Shown: positions 15,713-25,200, counted from the stretch's first letter. The stretch: 64,000 nt of DNA from Algoriphagus chordae (GCF_003254055.1 NZ_QKZT01000003.1:124001-188000), one strand, 5' to 3'. Numbers and translations are program-made. Notes: a model not told the origin generated them from the letters alone.

Positions 15713-17242
15713 ATGGCAGAACAAATCTTGATCCTCGATTTCGGTTCTCAGTACACACAACTCATCGCCCGACGAGTTAGAGAACTGAACGTTTATTGCG
15801 AAATCCACCCTTATAACAAAGTTCCAGAAATCACCTCCGACATCAAAGGAGTGATACTTTCAGGCTCTCCATGCTCGGTAAGAGATGCGGGTTCTCCTGA
15901 TTTGGACTTGGACGCTTTGAGAGGCAAACTCCCTCTTTTGGGGGTATGCTACGGTTCTCAACTTTTGGCTCAGAAATATGGGGGAGAAGTGCTTCCATCT
16001 GAGATCAGAGAATACGGTCGCGCAAACTTGAGTCACATCGATACGCATTACGACCTGCTCAAGGAAATGAGTCATGGTTCGCAAGTATGGATGTCTCATG
16101 GAGATACGATCAAGAATTTGCCTGATAACTTCGATGTGATTGCCAGTACAGATTCAGTACGTGTGGCTGCATTCAAAATAAAGGAAGAAGAGACTTACGG
16201 TATTCAATTTCACCCAGAAGTAACTCACTCTTCGGAAGGGAAAAATCTCCTTAGAAATTTCGTGGTTGGAATCTGTGGTTGTTCTCAGGATTGGACTTCT
16301 GATGTTTTTATCGATGCAAGCATCGCGGACTTGAAAGCTAAGATCGGTTCGGATAAGGTCGTAATGGGTTTATCAGGAGGAGTTGATTCTTCTGTGGCTG
16401 CTACTTTGATCCACCGCGCGATTGGCGATCAACTGATCTGTGTTTTTGTTGATAATGGCTTGCTTCGCAAAAATGAATTCGAAGAAGTATTGGATTCGTA
16501 CAAGCACATGGGATTGAATGTGATTGGCGTAGATGCCAAGCAGAAATTCTATGATGCACTTGCAGGTGTGACTGATCCAGAAGGGAAGAGAAAAGCTATT
16601 GGTAATGCCTTTATAGAGGTTTTCGACGAAGAATCCAATAAATTGGAAGGCGTAAAATGGCTTGGACAAGGAACGATTTATCCGGATGTTATTGAGTCGA
16701 TTTCTGTAAAAGGTCCTTCTGCTACGATCAAATCTCACCACAATGTGGGTGGTTTACCTGACTTCATGAAGCTTTCTGTTGTGGAGCCATTGAATACGCT
16801 TTTCAAAGATGAGGTAAGAGAAGTAGGTAGAGCCTTGGAGATTGTAGAGAAAATCATCGGTCGTCATCCGTTCCCAGGTCCGGGGCTTGGAATCCGTATT
16901 TTGGGAGATGTGACTGCTGAGAAAGTGAAGACACTTCAGGAAGTAGATTATATTTTTATCCAAGGATTGAAAGATTCTGGACTTTACGATCAGGTGTGGC
17001 AAGCAGGAGCGATGTTGCTACCGATTCAGTCTGTTGGAGTGATGGGAGATGAGAGAACCTATGAGAAAGTTGTTGCGCTAAGAGCCGTTGGTTCTGTAGA
17101 TGGGATGACTGCTGATTGGATTCACCTTCCGTATGAGTTCTTGGGCAAGATTTCCAATGATATCATCAATAAGGTAAAGGGTGTTAATAGAGTTGTCTAT
17201 GATATCTCTTCCAAACCACCAGCTACTATCGAGTGGGAATAA
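15713..17242 (+). CDS. guaA: GMP synthase (glutamine-hydrolysing)
   Basis: GuaA aminates XMP to GMP using glutamine and ATP. The 509-residue protein has the class I glutamine amidotransferase triad Cys79 (GVCYGSQ), His167 and Glu169 (QFHPEV), the PP-loop SGGVDS (221-226) of the ATP pyrophosphatase domain and the C-terminal dimerisation domain with [16 protein letters not shown]. The frame opens at a TTG two codons upstream, but the ATG at 15713 gives the conserved [13 protein letters not shown] start. It is monocistronic; repeats and a terminator follow. Confidence 0.97.
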   Translation: MAEQILILDFGSQYTQLIARRVRELNVYCEIHPYNKVPEITSDIKGVILSGSPCSVRDAGSPDLDLDALRGKLPLLGVCYGSQLLAQKYGGEVLPSEIREYGRANLSHIDTHYDLLKEMSHGSQVWMSHGDTIKNLPDNFDVIASTDSVRVAAFKIKEEETYGIQFHPEVTHSSEGKNLLRNFVVGICGCSQDWTSDVFIDASIADLKAKIGSDKVVMGLSGGVDSSVAATLIHRAIGDQLICVFVDNGLLRKNEFEEVLDSYKHMGLNVIGVDAKQKFYDALAGVTDPEGKRKAIGNAFIEVFDEESNKLEGVKWLGQGTIYPDVIESISVKGPSATIKSHHNVGGLPDFMKLSVVEPLNTLFKDEVREVGRALEIVEKIIGRHPFPGPGLGIRILGDVTAEKVKTLQEVDYIFIQGLKDSGLYDQVWQAGAMLLPIQSVGVMGDERTYEKVVALRAVGSVDGMTADWIHLPYEFLGKISNDIINKVKGVNRVVYDISSKPPATIEWE

Positions 17243-17249
17243 CCTCCTT

Positions 17250-17302
17250 TGAGGTGTCATTCCGCCGACGCAGGAGGAGGAATCTCCTCGAAGGTGTTAA
17301 AT
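17250..17302. repeat. Interspersed GTCATTCCG...AGGAATCTCC repeat
   Basis: The segment GTCATTCCGCCGACGCAGGA followed by GGAGGAATCTCCTCG is a degenerate member of a repeat scattered through many Bacteroidota intergenic regions. It lies between guaA and its terminator and can fold on itself through GGAG/CTCC. Confidence 0.45.
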
Positions 17303-17321
17303 GCAACTCAGTTAACTATTC

Positions 17322-17352
17322 AAAAACCCGGAGATTCTTCTTCGGGTTTTTG
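17322..17352 (+). terminator. Rho-independent terminator downstream of guaA
   Basis: AAAAACCCG (17322-17330) pairs with CGGGTTTTT (17343-17351) around a 12-base loop. The T-run is part of the right arm. Confidence 0.65.
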
Positions 17353-17497
17353 CTTATTGAGCCATATGCATCTTAATATTTGGTCCGAATAAAGCACTGA
17401 GGCTACTTATGTCTCCCGACTCTGAAAACAAGGAAATTGAGAATATTGACATCTATTAAGATAATCATATTCCCTCCAAACCCTTTTCGGCCTGAAC

Positions 17498-17527
17498 TTT
17501 GGGTTTGAAAATATTGGGTTAAATTTG
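17498..17527 (+). promoter_or_regulatory. Consensus promoter for the TPR/periplasmic-binding protein
   Basis: TTTG (17498-17501), an 18-base spacer and TAAATTTG (17520-17527) match the Bacteroidota -33/-7 promoter. The start codon at 17563 lies about 30 bases below the predicted start site. Confidence 0.65.
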
Positions 17528-17562
17528 CAGACCCTGTTTGATGTTTGATTCACCTACATAAA

Positions 17563-19212
17563 ATGAAAAAATTTCTTTTAGCACTTCCGGTATTTTTCAT
17601 CTTGAGCTTAGCTGTCGCTCAAATCCCCACACCGGACGCTTATCGCAAGGCTCAGTCCGAATTAGCCGCCAAAAACTACTGGGAAGCTATTCCACTTTTC
17701 AAGCAATTCACTGATCCCAAAGAGTACGGTAATCTTGCCAACTATGCATCATTTCACTTGGCTGAGGCATCACTTGGTGCCAATCAACCTGGGCAGGCAG
17801 TAGCCGCATTGGAGCCAATAGTCTCAGCAAACTGGGCTAAATCTGATGATGCAAAATATCTTTTGGCAATAGCCTATTTCAAAAATCAGCAGAATATCGA
17901 AGCGCTTCAGATCATCAAGAAAATCAAGGATGATAAGATCATGGGGATGGCTGAGAATGCTACATACGAAAATTTGAAGCAAGTCAGTGTGAGTTTTATG
18001 ATAGCGAATTTGCAGGAATTCAAAGAGAATAAGGGCTATGGAGAAGCTTTGAAGCGCGTTTTGGAGAGCCAAAGTATTCTTTCAGCTACCGAGCGAGCAG
18101 CTTATTATGAATTACAAGGCAAAGCAAACGAGAGTACTAATGTGGTAAAAGATCAGATATTGGATATCGTCGTTATTTTGCCCTTTACCAATTCCTCCCG
18201 TACTAATTTGTCCAGTATCCCACAAAACGATTTTGTTTTTGAACTGTATCAAGGCTTGGAATATGGCGTGGAGCAGCTAAAGAAAAGTGGCACCAAAGTC
18301 AATATGCTGACTTTTGATTCTAAAAGAGATGCAGCACACTTGCAAAACTTGCTAGCAGATCCGGCTATCGCATCCGCTGATATAATCATTGGTCCGATTT
18401 ATCCTGAGGAAGCTGATATAGTGAGCAACTTTGCCGAAACTGCTAGGATTCCATTTGTTCATCCACTTTCTAATTTGGGAGATAGATTTGAAGAATTGAA
18501 CTATAGCTACTTATTCAGACCTGCAGTAAGTTCTATTGCCAATGGGATTGTAGACGGTTTGAGAAAGCAAAATTGGGGTAAAAGAGTAGCAATAGGTTAT
18601 AGCGGTAGTTCCCGTGATGAAATGCTTGCCAAAATGCTTCAGGATCAATTGGGGAGAGCAGGTTTTCAATTGGTGAAATTTGAGCAGATTAATTCTAGAA
18701 ACACCTCTGAATTTCTGCAAGGATTGGGGATTCGTCAAGGTCAGGCAAGTATGGCTGTAGATCAGGTGATATTGCTTTCCGATGATCCAACTATTGCTCA
18801 GCCAGCTTTTTCTTTGATGGAATCAATCACCGCTTCTATCCCGACCCTGGTTATGGATTCTTGGTTGGGTTTCAATTTTGCCAATTACGAGATGCTTGAG
18901 TTTCCGAATTTCTATTTCATAGGAAATAATACCTTGAATTTCTACAGTGAGCCGATGGAGCAGTTTCGAAACAAATTCTATTCTAAATACCTGAATTTCC
19001 CAAGTATGAATGCTTCACTTGGTGCTGAGGTAGTCAACTGGGTTTCCTCTAATTTGTCGGAAACCAAAGGATTTGATTTGAGAAGAAATCTAGACCAGAA
19101 AGCCTTCCAAGCAGGCAAATTGACTTGGGGATTTAATTTCCAAGGCGCACATAATAATCAATATGTACCTCTGTTTACGTTAGAGGCAGGGGAATTGAAA
19201 CCATTACAATAG
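17563..19212 (+). CDS. Exported TPR plus type-1 periplasmic-binding-fold protein (LpoA-like architecture)
   Basis: A 549-residue protein with a signal peptide (MKKFLLALPVFFILSLAVAQ), a helical TPR-like region (about 20-190, e.g. ASFHLAEASLGANQPGQAV) and a C-terminal type-1 periplasmic-binding fold (about 205-545, with DIVVILPF, ASADIIIGPIYPEEA and RIPFVHPLSN). This order of domains is that of LpoA, the outer-membrane activator of a penicillin-binding protein in gammaproteobacteria, but there is no lipobox here and homology to LpoA is an inference. An alternative is a solute-binding sensor. It has its own consensus promoter and ends 3 bases before hemL, likely one operon. Confidence 0.7.
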   Translation: MKKFLLALPVFFILSLAVAQIPTPDAYRKAQSELAAKNYWEAIPLFKQFTDPKEYGNLANYASFHLAEASLGANQPGQAVAALEPIVSANWAKSDDAKYLLAIAYFKNQQNIEALQIIKKIKDDKIMGMAENATYENLKQVSVSFMIANLQEFKENKGYGEALKRVLESQSILSATERAAYYELQGKANESTNVVKDQILDIVVILPFTNSSRTNLSSIPQNDFVFELYQGLEYGVEQLKKSGTKVNMLTFDSKRDAAHLQNLLADPAIASADIIIGPIYPEEADIVSNFAETARIPFVHPLSNLGDRFEELNYSYLFRPAVSSIANGIVDGLRKQNWGKRVAIGYSGSSRDEMLAKMLQDQLGRAGFQLVKFEQINSRNTSEFLQGLGIRQGQASMAVDQVILLSDDPTIAQPAFSLMESITASIPTLVMDSWLGFNFANYEMLEFPNFYFIGNNTLNFYSEPMEQFRNKFYSKYLNFPSMNASLGAEVVNWVSSNLSETKGFDLRRNLDQKAFQAGKLTWGFNFQGAHNNQYVPLFTLEAGELKPLQ

Positions 19213-19215
19213 TCC

Positions 19216-20511
19216 ATGAATATTTCTAAGAGTAAAGCCCTTTTTGCAAAGGCCCAAAACTTCATCCCTGGTGGAGTGAATTCACCTGTTCGCGCTTTTA
19301 AAGCTGTAGGCGGAGATCCGCTTTTTATCAAAAAAGCCGATGGCGCTTATCTGTACGATGAGGATGGGAATCAATTCATCGAACTAGTCAACAGCTGGGG
19401 ACCAATGCTCCTGGGACATAATCATCCCAAAGTGAAGGAAGCTGTGATCGAAGCGATGGAAGATGGTACGTCTTTCGGTGCTCCAACAGCTCGTGAAGTG
19501 GAAATAGCTGAGTTGATCGTAAGTATGGTTCCTTCCATTGAGAAAGTTCGTATGGTGAACTCAGGTACTGAAGCGACGATGTCTGCTATTCGTGTTGCCA
19601 GAGGCTTTACTGGTCGAGACAAATTCATCAAAATGGAAGGGCATTATCATGGACATGGTGACTCGTTTTTGATCGCTGCAGGTTCCGGTGCAATGACCAT
19701 GGGCGATCCGGATTCTCCTGGAGTGACCAAAGGAACTGCCAAGGATACCTTGATTGCTCCATACAATAATCTAGAAGCTATCGAAGAGTTGGTAGCTGCA
19801 AATCCAGGTGAGATTGCAGCCTTGATATTGGAGCCTGTTCCGGGAAATATGGGATTATGTCTTCCAAAAGAAGGTTACTTACAAGGACTGCGTGATATCT
19901 GTACTAGAGAAGGAATTATCCTGATCTTCGATGAAGTGATGACAGGTTTTCGCTTGGCAAAAGGTGGCGCTCAGGAGGTTTTCGGAGTAACTCCAGATAT
20001 GACAACCTTGGGCAAAATCATCGGTGGAGGTATGCCAGTGGGAGCTTATGGTGGAAAGAGAGAACTCATGGAGTTTGTTTCTCCAGCCGGACCTGTTTAC
20101 CAAGCTGGTACGCTTTCTGGTAATCCAATTGCAATGGCAGCAGGTTTGACGATGCTCAATCACCTGAATACAGATCCAAATGTCTATGCAGAGTTAAATC
20201 ACATCGGGACCAAACTGACGGAAGGTATAAAAAGCATCAATCAGGAATTAGGCTTGGACTATACGATCAACAGTAGAGGAAGCATGTATTCCTTGTTTTT
20301 CACGGATAAGCCAGTCTTTGACTTTGAATCTGCGAAGAATGCTGATACAGCCTTATTCGGGAGATATTTCCAAGCTATGCTAAAAAGAGGTGTTTACTTG
20401 GCCCCAAGCCAGTTTGAGAGTATGTTCTTGTCGACAGCATTGAAGGATGATCTGATCGATCAAATCTTAGTTGCTCACAAGGAGGCGATGGTGGAGATAT
20501 TGGGATTGTAG
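19216..20511 (+). CDS. hemL: Glutamate-1-semialdehyde 2,1-aminomutase
   Basis: HemL converts glutamate-1-semialdehyde to 5-aminolevulinate in the C5 route to haem. The 431-residue protein shows the PLP lysine Lys267 in TTLGKIIGGGMPVG, NSGTEATMSAIRVAR and the FDEVMTGFR aspartate motif. Length is normal. HemA, which makes its substrate, is encoded 24 kb away (44186-45454) and not in the same operon. It follows the TPR protein gene by 3 bases. Confidence 0.97.
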   Translation: MNISKSKALFAKAQNFIPGGVNSPVRAFKAVGGDPLFIKKADGAYLYDEDGNQFIELVNSWGPMLLGHNHPKVKEAVIEAMEDGTSFGAPTAREVEIAELIVSMVPSIEKVRMVNSGTEATMSAIRVARGFTGRDKFIKMEGHYHGHGDSFLIAAGSGAMTMGDPDSPGVTKGTAKDTLIAPYNNLEAIEELVAANPGEIAALILEPVPGNMGLCLPKEGYLQGLRDICTREGIILIFDEVMTGFRLAKGGAQEVFGVTPDMTTLGKIIGGGMPVGAYGGKRELMEFVSPAGPVYQAGTLSGNPIAMAAGLTMLNHLNTDPNVYAELNHIGTKLTEGIKSINQELGLDYTINSRGSMYSLFFTDKPVFDFESAKNADTALFGRYFQAMLKRGVYLAPSQFESMFLSTALKDDLIDQILVAHKEAMVEILGL

Positions 20512-20868
20512 ATTATTGTAATTATTCTTTATGATTATCCGCAATGATGCCAGTCACCTTAGATTCTTTGCTTATCAGGCTGGAAGACCGATGACCGAAG
20601 ACCGAAGTGGCCTCAATTTTTAAGTTTAACCTATCTTATATTGCTTTTGCCACCTTACTGGTAGAAAAGCGGATATACTATTATTCTTATTTGAGCCAGT
20701 TCATTATCACCTTGATTTAAAGGTTGGAAGACCGGAGACGCTTGCCCGTCCGCAGGCGGGGGAGACGGAAGTGTCCTAAAGTCAGGTGTTTACCATGTCG
20801 TAAGATCGTTTCTCTCTTTATGTTTAGAAGACCAGATCTGCAAAAAAAATATTTAAAATACAAACCTC
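20512..20868. repeat. Gene-free region with two degenerate GGAAGACCG repeats
   Basis: Two related blocks occur: GGCTGGAAGACCGATGACCG...GAAGTGGCCT (20579-20614) and GGTTGGAAGACCGGAGACGC...GGAAGTGTCCT (20722-20779). Both follow a TCACCTT motif. The second block carries an extra insert with the small inverted repeat CCCGTCCGCAGGCGGG. No ORF or clear promoter. Confidence 0.55.
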
Positions 20869-21222
20869 ATGTCCATCAAAGTTTACGGAATTAAGAATTG
20901 CAATACGATGAAGAAGACCTTCGATTTCCTAGCGGAAAAAGGAGTGGAGTATGACTTTATCGATTATAAAAAGCAGAAGCCAGATGCTGCTCTTTTAGAA
21001 GGTTTTTTGAAGAAAACAGATCTTGCTTCTCTTGTGAATAAGAAAGGAACGACCTATCGAAAAATGAGCGATGAGCAGAAATCGGCCCTTGAAAACGAAG
21101 AAACTGCGATCCCTATTCTTGAAGAAAACTCAAGCATGATCAAGCGTCCAGTGATTGTTTACAAAGATGGAAGTTTGAGTTTAGGCTTTGATGTGGAGTT
21201 GATTGAGGGGCATTTGAAATAG
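20869..21222 (+). CDS. ArsC/Spx family reductase-like protein
   Basis: A 117-residue thioredoxin-fold protein of the arsenate reductase/Spx group (YffB-like). The start MSIKVYGIKNCNTMKK carries the single conserved Cys11 in the ArsC/YffB pattern, and KRPVIVYKDG matches the conserved cis-proline loop. Members of this branch are small thiol reductases whose substrates are mostly unknown; the RxxR arsenate motif is not clear, so arsenate reduction is not claimed. Monocistronic. Confidence 0.85.
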   Translation: MSIKVYGIKNCNTMKKTFDFLAEKGVEYDFIDYKKQKPDAALLEGFLKKTDLASLVNKKGTTYRKMSDEQKSALENEETAIPILEENSSMIKRPVIVYKDGSLSLGFDVELIEGHLK

Positions 21223-21226
21223 AGTC

Positions 21227-21423
21227 TCTCGCAACGGCGCGGCGGCGCAACGTTTTGATAATAGCTCCTAAGGATTTGTAGTACCGAAATTTCACAAAAA
21301 GATTTACAACCCAAAGCTTCTTAGAAAAAGTTTAAAAAAATACTGATCGAAACTTCGAAACTAAGAGGAACAGATTGATCTAGGAAAGTATTTCACACGT
21401 TGCGCCGTTGCGCCGCCGCGAGA
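21227..21423. repeat. Imperfect 26-bp inverted repeat, GC-rich
   Basis: TCTCGCAACGGCGCGGCGGC-GCAACG at 21227-21252 faces CGTTGCGCCGTTGCGCCGCC-GCGAGA at 21398-21423. The arms differ only in the order of the internal AACGGC/GGCGGC units. They flank 145 bases of AT-rich non-coding DNA between convergent genes. Similar GCGCCGTTGCG units are common intergenic repeats in Bacteroidota by recollection. Confidence 0.6.
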
Positions 21424-21438
21424 TATTACCGAGATATA

Positions 21439-22821
21439 TTAGTACACAATTGTATCCGTCGCCAACACAGGTAAGCTTAGATTCCCTGTTTCTAAGTGAA
21501 AGGTAAATTGTGATGAGCTGCCCGAATCTGCCGCAGGGGTTTCAAAAGCGAATACTTTTTCCAAAGTAGGATGTCCATCTAGCGCTCCTAATTTATCAAA
21601 ACTGACGTTGGTGTCGTTGAAGTAAAGCAGTTTCAAGTTTTTGTTTTCAACTAATTTTCCCAAATCTGCACCCTCGATGGCAGTCTGATTAAGCTTCAAA
21701 ACAGTCAGGCTAGGAAGAGTAGCTATTTGGGCTAAGATAGAATCAGTAACAGCAGTGCCAGTTAGATCTAAGTAAACGATCTGCTCTTTTGCGGAAAGCA
21801 ATAAAGACCAATCAGCATCTGAAAATGCAGGAAAATTGATGCAGCTAACTTTTAGAAATGGGGAGTCCTTTTTAATTATTTCAGCAAAGAAACCCAGCTC
21901 TCTAAGTTTGGATATGGAATCTTGTGGGAGTTTCTCTACCTCAACTACCGGGTAAAATGGTTTTTCATCCTTTTTGAAAAATGGCTCTACCATACTCACA
22001 TTTATTGCAGCATCTCCAAGCTTTGATTTTTCGGAAGAGCCCGATTCAATCCAAGCCTTGATCAGTTCGATTTCTTCTTTTCTTGGCTGACGCTTGTCCT
22101 TGGGTGGCATATGATCATCATCATCTTCAGAAAGGACCAGTCGAGAGTATAGTGAGCTTTTTTCTGGATTTCCATTTTCTAGAATCGCCCCATCTTCCCC
22201 GCCTTTGTGAATTCCCTTGAATGAGGTGAGGTCCAATTCACCTTTGAGTTTTTTTGGATTATGACAGCTTTTGCAATTTTGATCCAAGATAGGCTGTATC
22301 GCTCCCGTGTAGAATTCTACTTCTTCCCAGTTGTTGGCAGGAAGTTCTAGCGGTTTAGCAATTCCACTTTCTCCGCCCAGAAATGCTTGTAAATCTGGAG
22401 GTAATACTTCTGTGAAGTAATCATCCCCATGCGTGATATTCCCTCCTAGATGCCCTGTGGTGGTCAAAATCACTAGTAAACCAAGTCCTTGAAGCTTTAA
22501 TGCTTTTGGATTGGCTACTGAGTATTTCATTCGATACCAAATCAGCAATGAAAGTATAGCCGTAATGATCCCAAGTATCAGGTGGATCTTGACCGTATCC
22601 CAGCTATAGCCTTCATTCTTATATTGAAGAAATCCGCTGATGCTTGCTAGTGCGGCGAAAAGTCCGCCAAGGAAAAATGACAAACTAAGAATAGGGAGAT
22701 AGGTGGTGATGTTTTTTCTGCTCCAGAAAATCAGGATTACACCAAACACCAAAAAACCAATAGGAAGGTGAACCAAGATCGGATGAAATCGTCCGAATAA
22801 TGGCAAGATAAAATCAATCAT
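21439..22821 (-). CDS. DUF2231 membrane protein with c-type cytochrome and leucine-rich-repeat domains
   Basis: A 460-residue membrane protein. The N-terminus has four to five transmembrane helices with a DUF2231-like start (FHPILVHLPIGFLVF), then a planctomycete-type cytochrome c domain (haem motif CKSCHNP, and DDHMPPKDKRQP with the likely axial Met) and a C-terminal leucine-rich-repeat segment (LTVLKLNQTAIEG, LKLLYFNDTNVS). The ATG at 22821 overlaps the upstream epimerase stop by 8 bases; a longer start at 22845 is less likely. Last gene of a four-gene operon. It probably receives electrons at the cytoplasmic membrane, an inference from the domains. Confidence 0.8.
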   Translation of the reverse strand: MIDFILPLFGRFHPILVHLPIGFLVFGVILIFWSRKNITTYLPILSLSFFLGGLFAALASISGFLQYKNEGYSWDTVKIHLILGIITAILSLLIWYRMKYSVANPKALKLQGLGLLVILTTTGHLGGNITHGDDYFTEVLPPDLQAFLGGESGIAKPLELPANNWEEVEFYTGAIQPILDQNCKSCHNPKKLKGELDLTSFKGIHKGGEDGAILENGNPEKSSLYSRLVLSEDDDDHMPPKDKRQPRKEEIELIKAWIESGSSEKSKLGDAAINVSMVEPFFKKDEKPFYPVVEVEKLPQDSISKLRELGFFAEIIKKDSPFLKVSCINFPAFSDADWSLLLSAKEQIVYLDLTGTAVTDSILAQIATLPSLTVLKLNQTAIEGADLGKLVENKNLKLLYFNDTNVSFDKLGALDGHPTLEKVFAFETPAADSGSSSQFTFHLETGNLSLPVLATDTIVY

Positions 22822-23686
22822 TTGCGAATCTTGCTTTAATGGCATTCATGATAAAAACGTTCGCTTCCCACTGATCTGCAATGGGTACATTCGAAAATGG
22901 AACTGTTGGTAAATAAGGTGGAGGTCCAAATTCAGTGGTAATCGTATAGACTTCTTGACCAGAATTTCGGATGATATGTTCCCAAATATCCAAGTGTGTA
23001 TTTAGTGCAGATTCCCATTCAGGAGCAGCGGGATTATTTACTTGTGGGCCTTCAGCGAACCCAACTCGCGCGTGAATGTGATCTACACGTGGAATGATCT
23101 GCTGTAGCAAGGGATCTTTCAATCCTATCAATCGCTCATGAACCACCATCCAATGAGAGATGTCAAGGTTCAAGCGTAAATCTGGCGCTACCTTCACCAT
23201 CTCCGCCGTAAGTGGAACATTAAAAGAAAATCTGCTTCGATGTGTCTCATGTACAATTGGAATCCCTGATTCCTTGCTGGCTTTGCTCGTTATATCGATA
23301 AACGCCTTATTCTGTTCCAAAGTCCAATAATCTGAACCTGTATGGGAGTTGATCTTGACTGGATTCCAAGCAATTATCTTTTGCAGATTTTCTTCATAGA
23401 CTTTAAGAGCTTCTGCATAGGGAAGTCCTTTGTTTGTTCCATGAAGGAAAACCACCTTCAAGTCGTACTTTTCTAAACCCGCTTTCAATTCATTTTGGGC
23501 ATCCTCTGAGAATGGAAACCAAGTTTCAATCCCATCATAACCATCGTTTTTGGCATGGTTTAGAAACTCATCCAGAGAGCGCTCATTTCCCCAATCTGTT
23601 TGGAAGAAAAGGAGTTGCTGCTGGGCAAAAAGGGTAGAGGATAATACTAGAAATAGAACTGAGAGGAAGGTGATTCGAGTAAGCAT
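22814..23686 (-). CDS. Exported sugar phosphate isomerase/epimerase-like protein
   Basis: A 290-residue protein with a signal peptide (MLTRITFLSVLFLVLSSTLFA) and a xylose-isomerase-like TIM barrel. Likely metal ligands sit in VHETHRSRF, LNLDISHWMVVHE, DHIHARVG and TTEFGPP. Despite the family name, exported members often act on free sugars or sugar acids, and this substrate is unknown. It lies 7 bases after the DUF1501 gene and overlaps the next gene by 8, so it is inside the operon. Confidence 0.8.
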   Translation of the reverse strand: MLTRITFLSVLFLVLSSTLFAQQQLLFFQTDWGNERSLDEFLNHAKNDGYDGIETWFPFSEDAQNELKAGLEKYDLKVVFLHGTNKGLPYAEALKVYEENLQKIIAWNPVKINSHTGSDYWTLEQNKAFIDITSKASKESGIPIVHETHRSRFSFNVPLTAEMVKVAPDLRLNLDISHWMVVHERLIGLKDPLLQQIIPRVDHIHARVGFAEGPQVNNPAAPEWESALNTHLDIWEHIIRNSGQEVYTITTEFGPPPYLPTVPFSNVPIADQWEANVFIMNAIKARFAND

Positions 23687-23693
23687 GCAAATG

Positions 23694-25199
23694 TTAAGCT
23701 AATATTTTATTGATCAATTCACCTTCCACATCCGTCAATCGGAATGGACGGCCTTGGAATTCATAGGTGAACTCCTCGTGGTCAAAACCCATCAAGTGTA
23801 GAATAGTGGCATGAATGTCATGAACAGAAACTTTATCCTCAATGCCAGAAAATCCAAAATCATCAGTTCGACCATACGTCACGCCTGGCTTAATTCCGCC
23901 TCCTGCCATCCACATGGTAAAGGCATCACCATGGTGATCTCTACCAAGGAAACTTTGAGTTTTACCTTCTCTGTTTTCCTGCATTGGCGTTCTTCCAAAC
24001 TCACCACCCCAGACTACCAAGGTGTCTTCGAGCATTCCTCTTTGTTTCAAGTCGAGTAGCAAAGCGGAAACAGGTCTATCCATTTCACGGCATTTATTTC
24101 TCAATCCCATGTCAATCGATCCGTCATGATCTGTGCCATGAGTATCCCAGCCCCAATCATACAATTGAACAAATCGAACTCCTTTTTCCACTAGTTTTCT
24201 GGCAAGGAGACAGTTGTTTGCAAAGGATTCTGTGCCGGGATTTGTGCCATATAGTTCATGAACAGCCTTTGGCTCATCATTGATATTCATAACTTCTGGT
24301 ACTTCGATTTGCATGCGATAGGCCATCTCGTATTGATTGATTCTTGCGAGAATTTCAGGATCTCCATACGCATCAAACTCCTCTTTATTCACGGTATTGA
24401 TCGCATCAATAACATTTTTCTTCAGGTTCCGAGACATTCCAACTGGGTCATCTAGGTACAGAACTGGATCGCCTTTGGATCGGCACTGCACGCCTTGATA
24501 GACAGAGGGTAAAAATCCTGATCCCCATACACTTTTGCCTGCATCTGGAGTTTTTCCTCCTGAAGTAAGCACTACGAAGCCAGGAAGATTTTGATTTTCT
24601 GTTCCGAGACCATACGTCACCCAACTACCAATGCTAGGACGTCCAAGTCGTGCACTTCCTGTTTGCATCAAAAGTTGCGCAGGGCCATGGTTGAATTGAT
24701 CTGTATGTACAGCTTTCAAAAAGGAGACTTCATCAGCCAGTTTTTGAAAGTGGGGCATGAAATCTGAAATCCAGGCGCCAGATTCTCCATGTTGGGAAAA
24801 GTTTGCTTGAGGGCCCAAGAGATTAGGGGTTCCCCGGATAAAAGCGAATTTCTTTCCTTCCAATAGTGATTGCGGAGCGGGTTGGTTATGATATTTTGCC
24901 AACTCGGGCTTATAGTCAAAAAGCTCTAGTTGAGATGGCGCACCGGCCATGTGTAAATAAATGATTGACTTTGCTTTTGCACCATAAGGAGGAGGCAAAG
25001 GAGAAAGCGGATTCAAATCTCGCTGACTAAGGTTTAATCCAGTCGATCCTGCTGAGGTGCCAGTGCCACAGCCAAACATCAATGGTGCCATTGCCAGACC
25101 ACCAACTTTAGCGACACAATCCATCAGGAAATGTCTTCGTGTTTGCTTTTCTAGCTTTTGCTTCGCAAACTCAGCTAACATTCTATCGAGACTTTGCAT
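23694..25199 (-). CDS. DUF1501 protein (sulfatase-like fold, Tat-type leader)
   Basis: A 501-residue protein. Near the N-terminus TRRHFLMDCVAKVGGLAMAP is a twin-arginine-like signal followed by a Cys (FGCGTG), so it may be exported folded and lipid-anchored. Family motifs include SIIYLHMAGAPSQLELFDYKP, the GGEFGRTPMQ core and GRDHHGDAFTMWMAGGG. DUF1501 proteins resemble alkaline phosphatases and sulfatases but lack an assigned reaction. They are almost always encoded next to DUF1549/DUF1553 proteins, as here (1-base gap). Confidence 0.88.
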   Translation of the reverse strand: MQSLDRMLAEFAKQKLEKQTRRHFLMDCVAKVGGLAMAPLMFGCGTGTSAGSTGLNLSQRDLNPLSPLPPPYGAKAKSIIYLHMAGAPSQLELFDYKPELAKYHNQPAPQSLLEGKKFAFIRGTPNLLGPQANFSQHGESGAWISDFMPHFQKLADEVSFLKAVHTDQFNHGPAQLLMQTGSARLGRPSIGSWVTYGLGTENQNLPGFVVLTSGGKTPDAGKSVWGSGFLPSVYQGVQCRSKGDPVLYLDDPVGMSRNLKKNVIDAINTVNKEEFDAYGDPEILARINQYEMAYRMQIEVPEVMNINDEPKAVHELYGTNPGTESFANNCLLARKLVEKGVRFVQLYDWGWDTHGTDHDGSIDMGLRNKCREMDRPVSALLLDLKQRGMLEDTLVVWGGEFGRTPMQENREGKTQSFLGRDHHGDAFTMWMAGGGIKPGVTYGRTDDFGFSGIEDKVSVHDIHATILHLMGFDHEEFTYEFQGRPFRLTDVEGELINKILA

Positions 25200-25200
25200 A

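Noticed and set aside
20869..21222. Arsenate resistance gene arsC
   Set aside because: The sequence fits the YffB/Spx-like branch and there are no ars genes nearby, so arsenate reduction is not supported.
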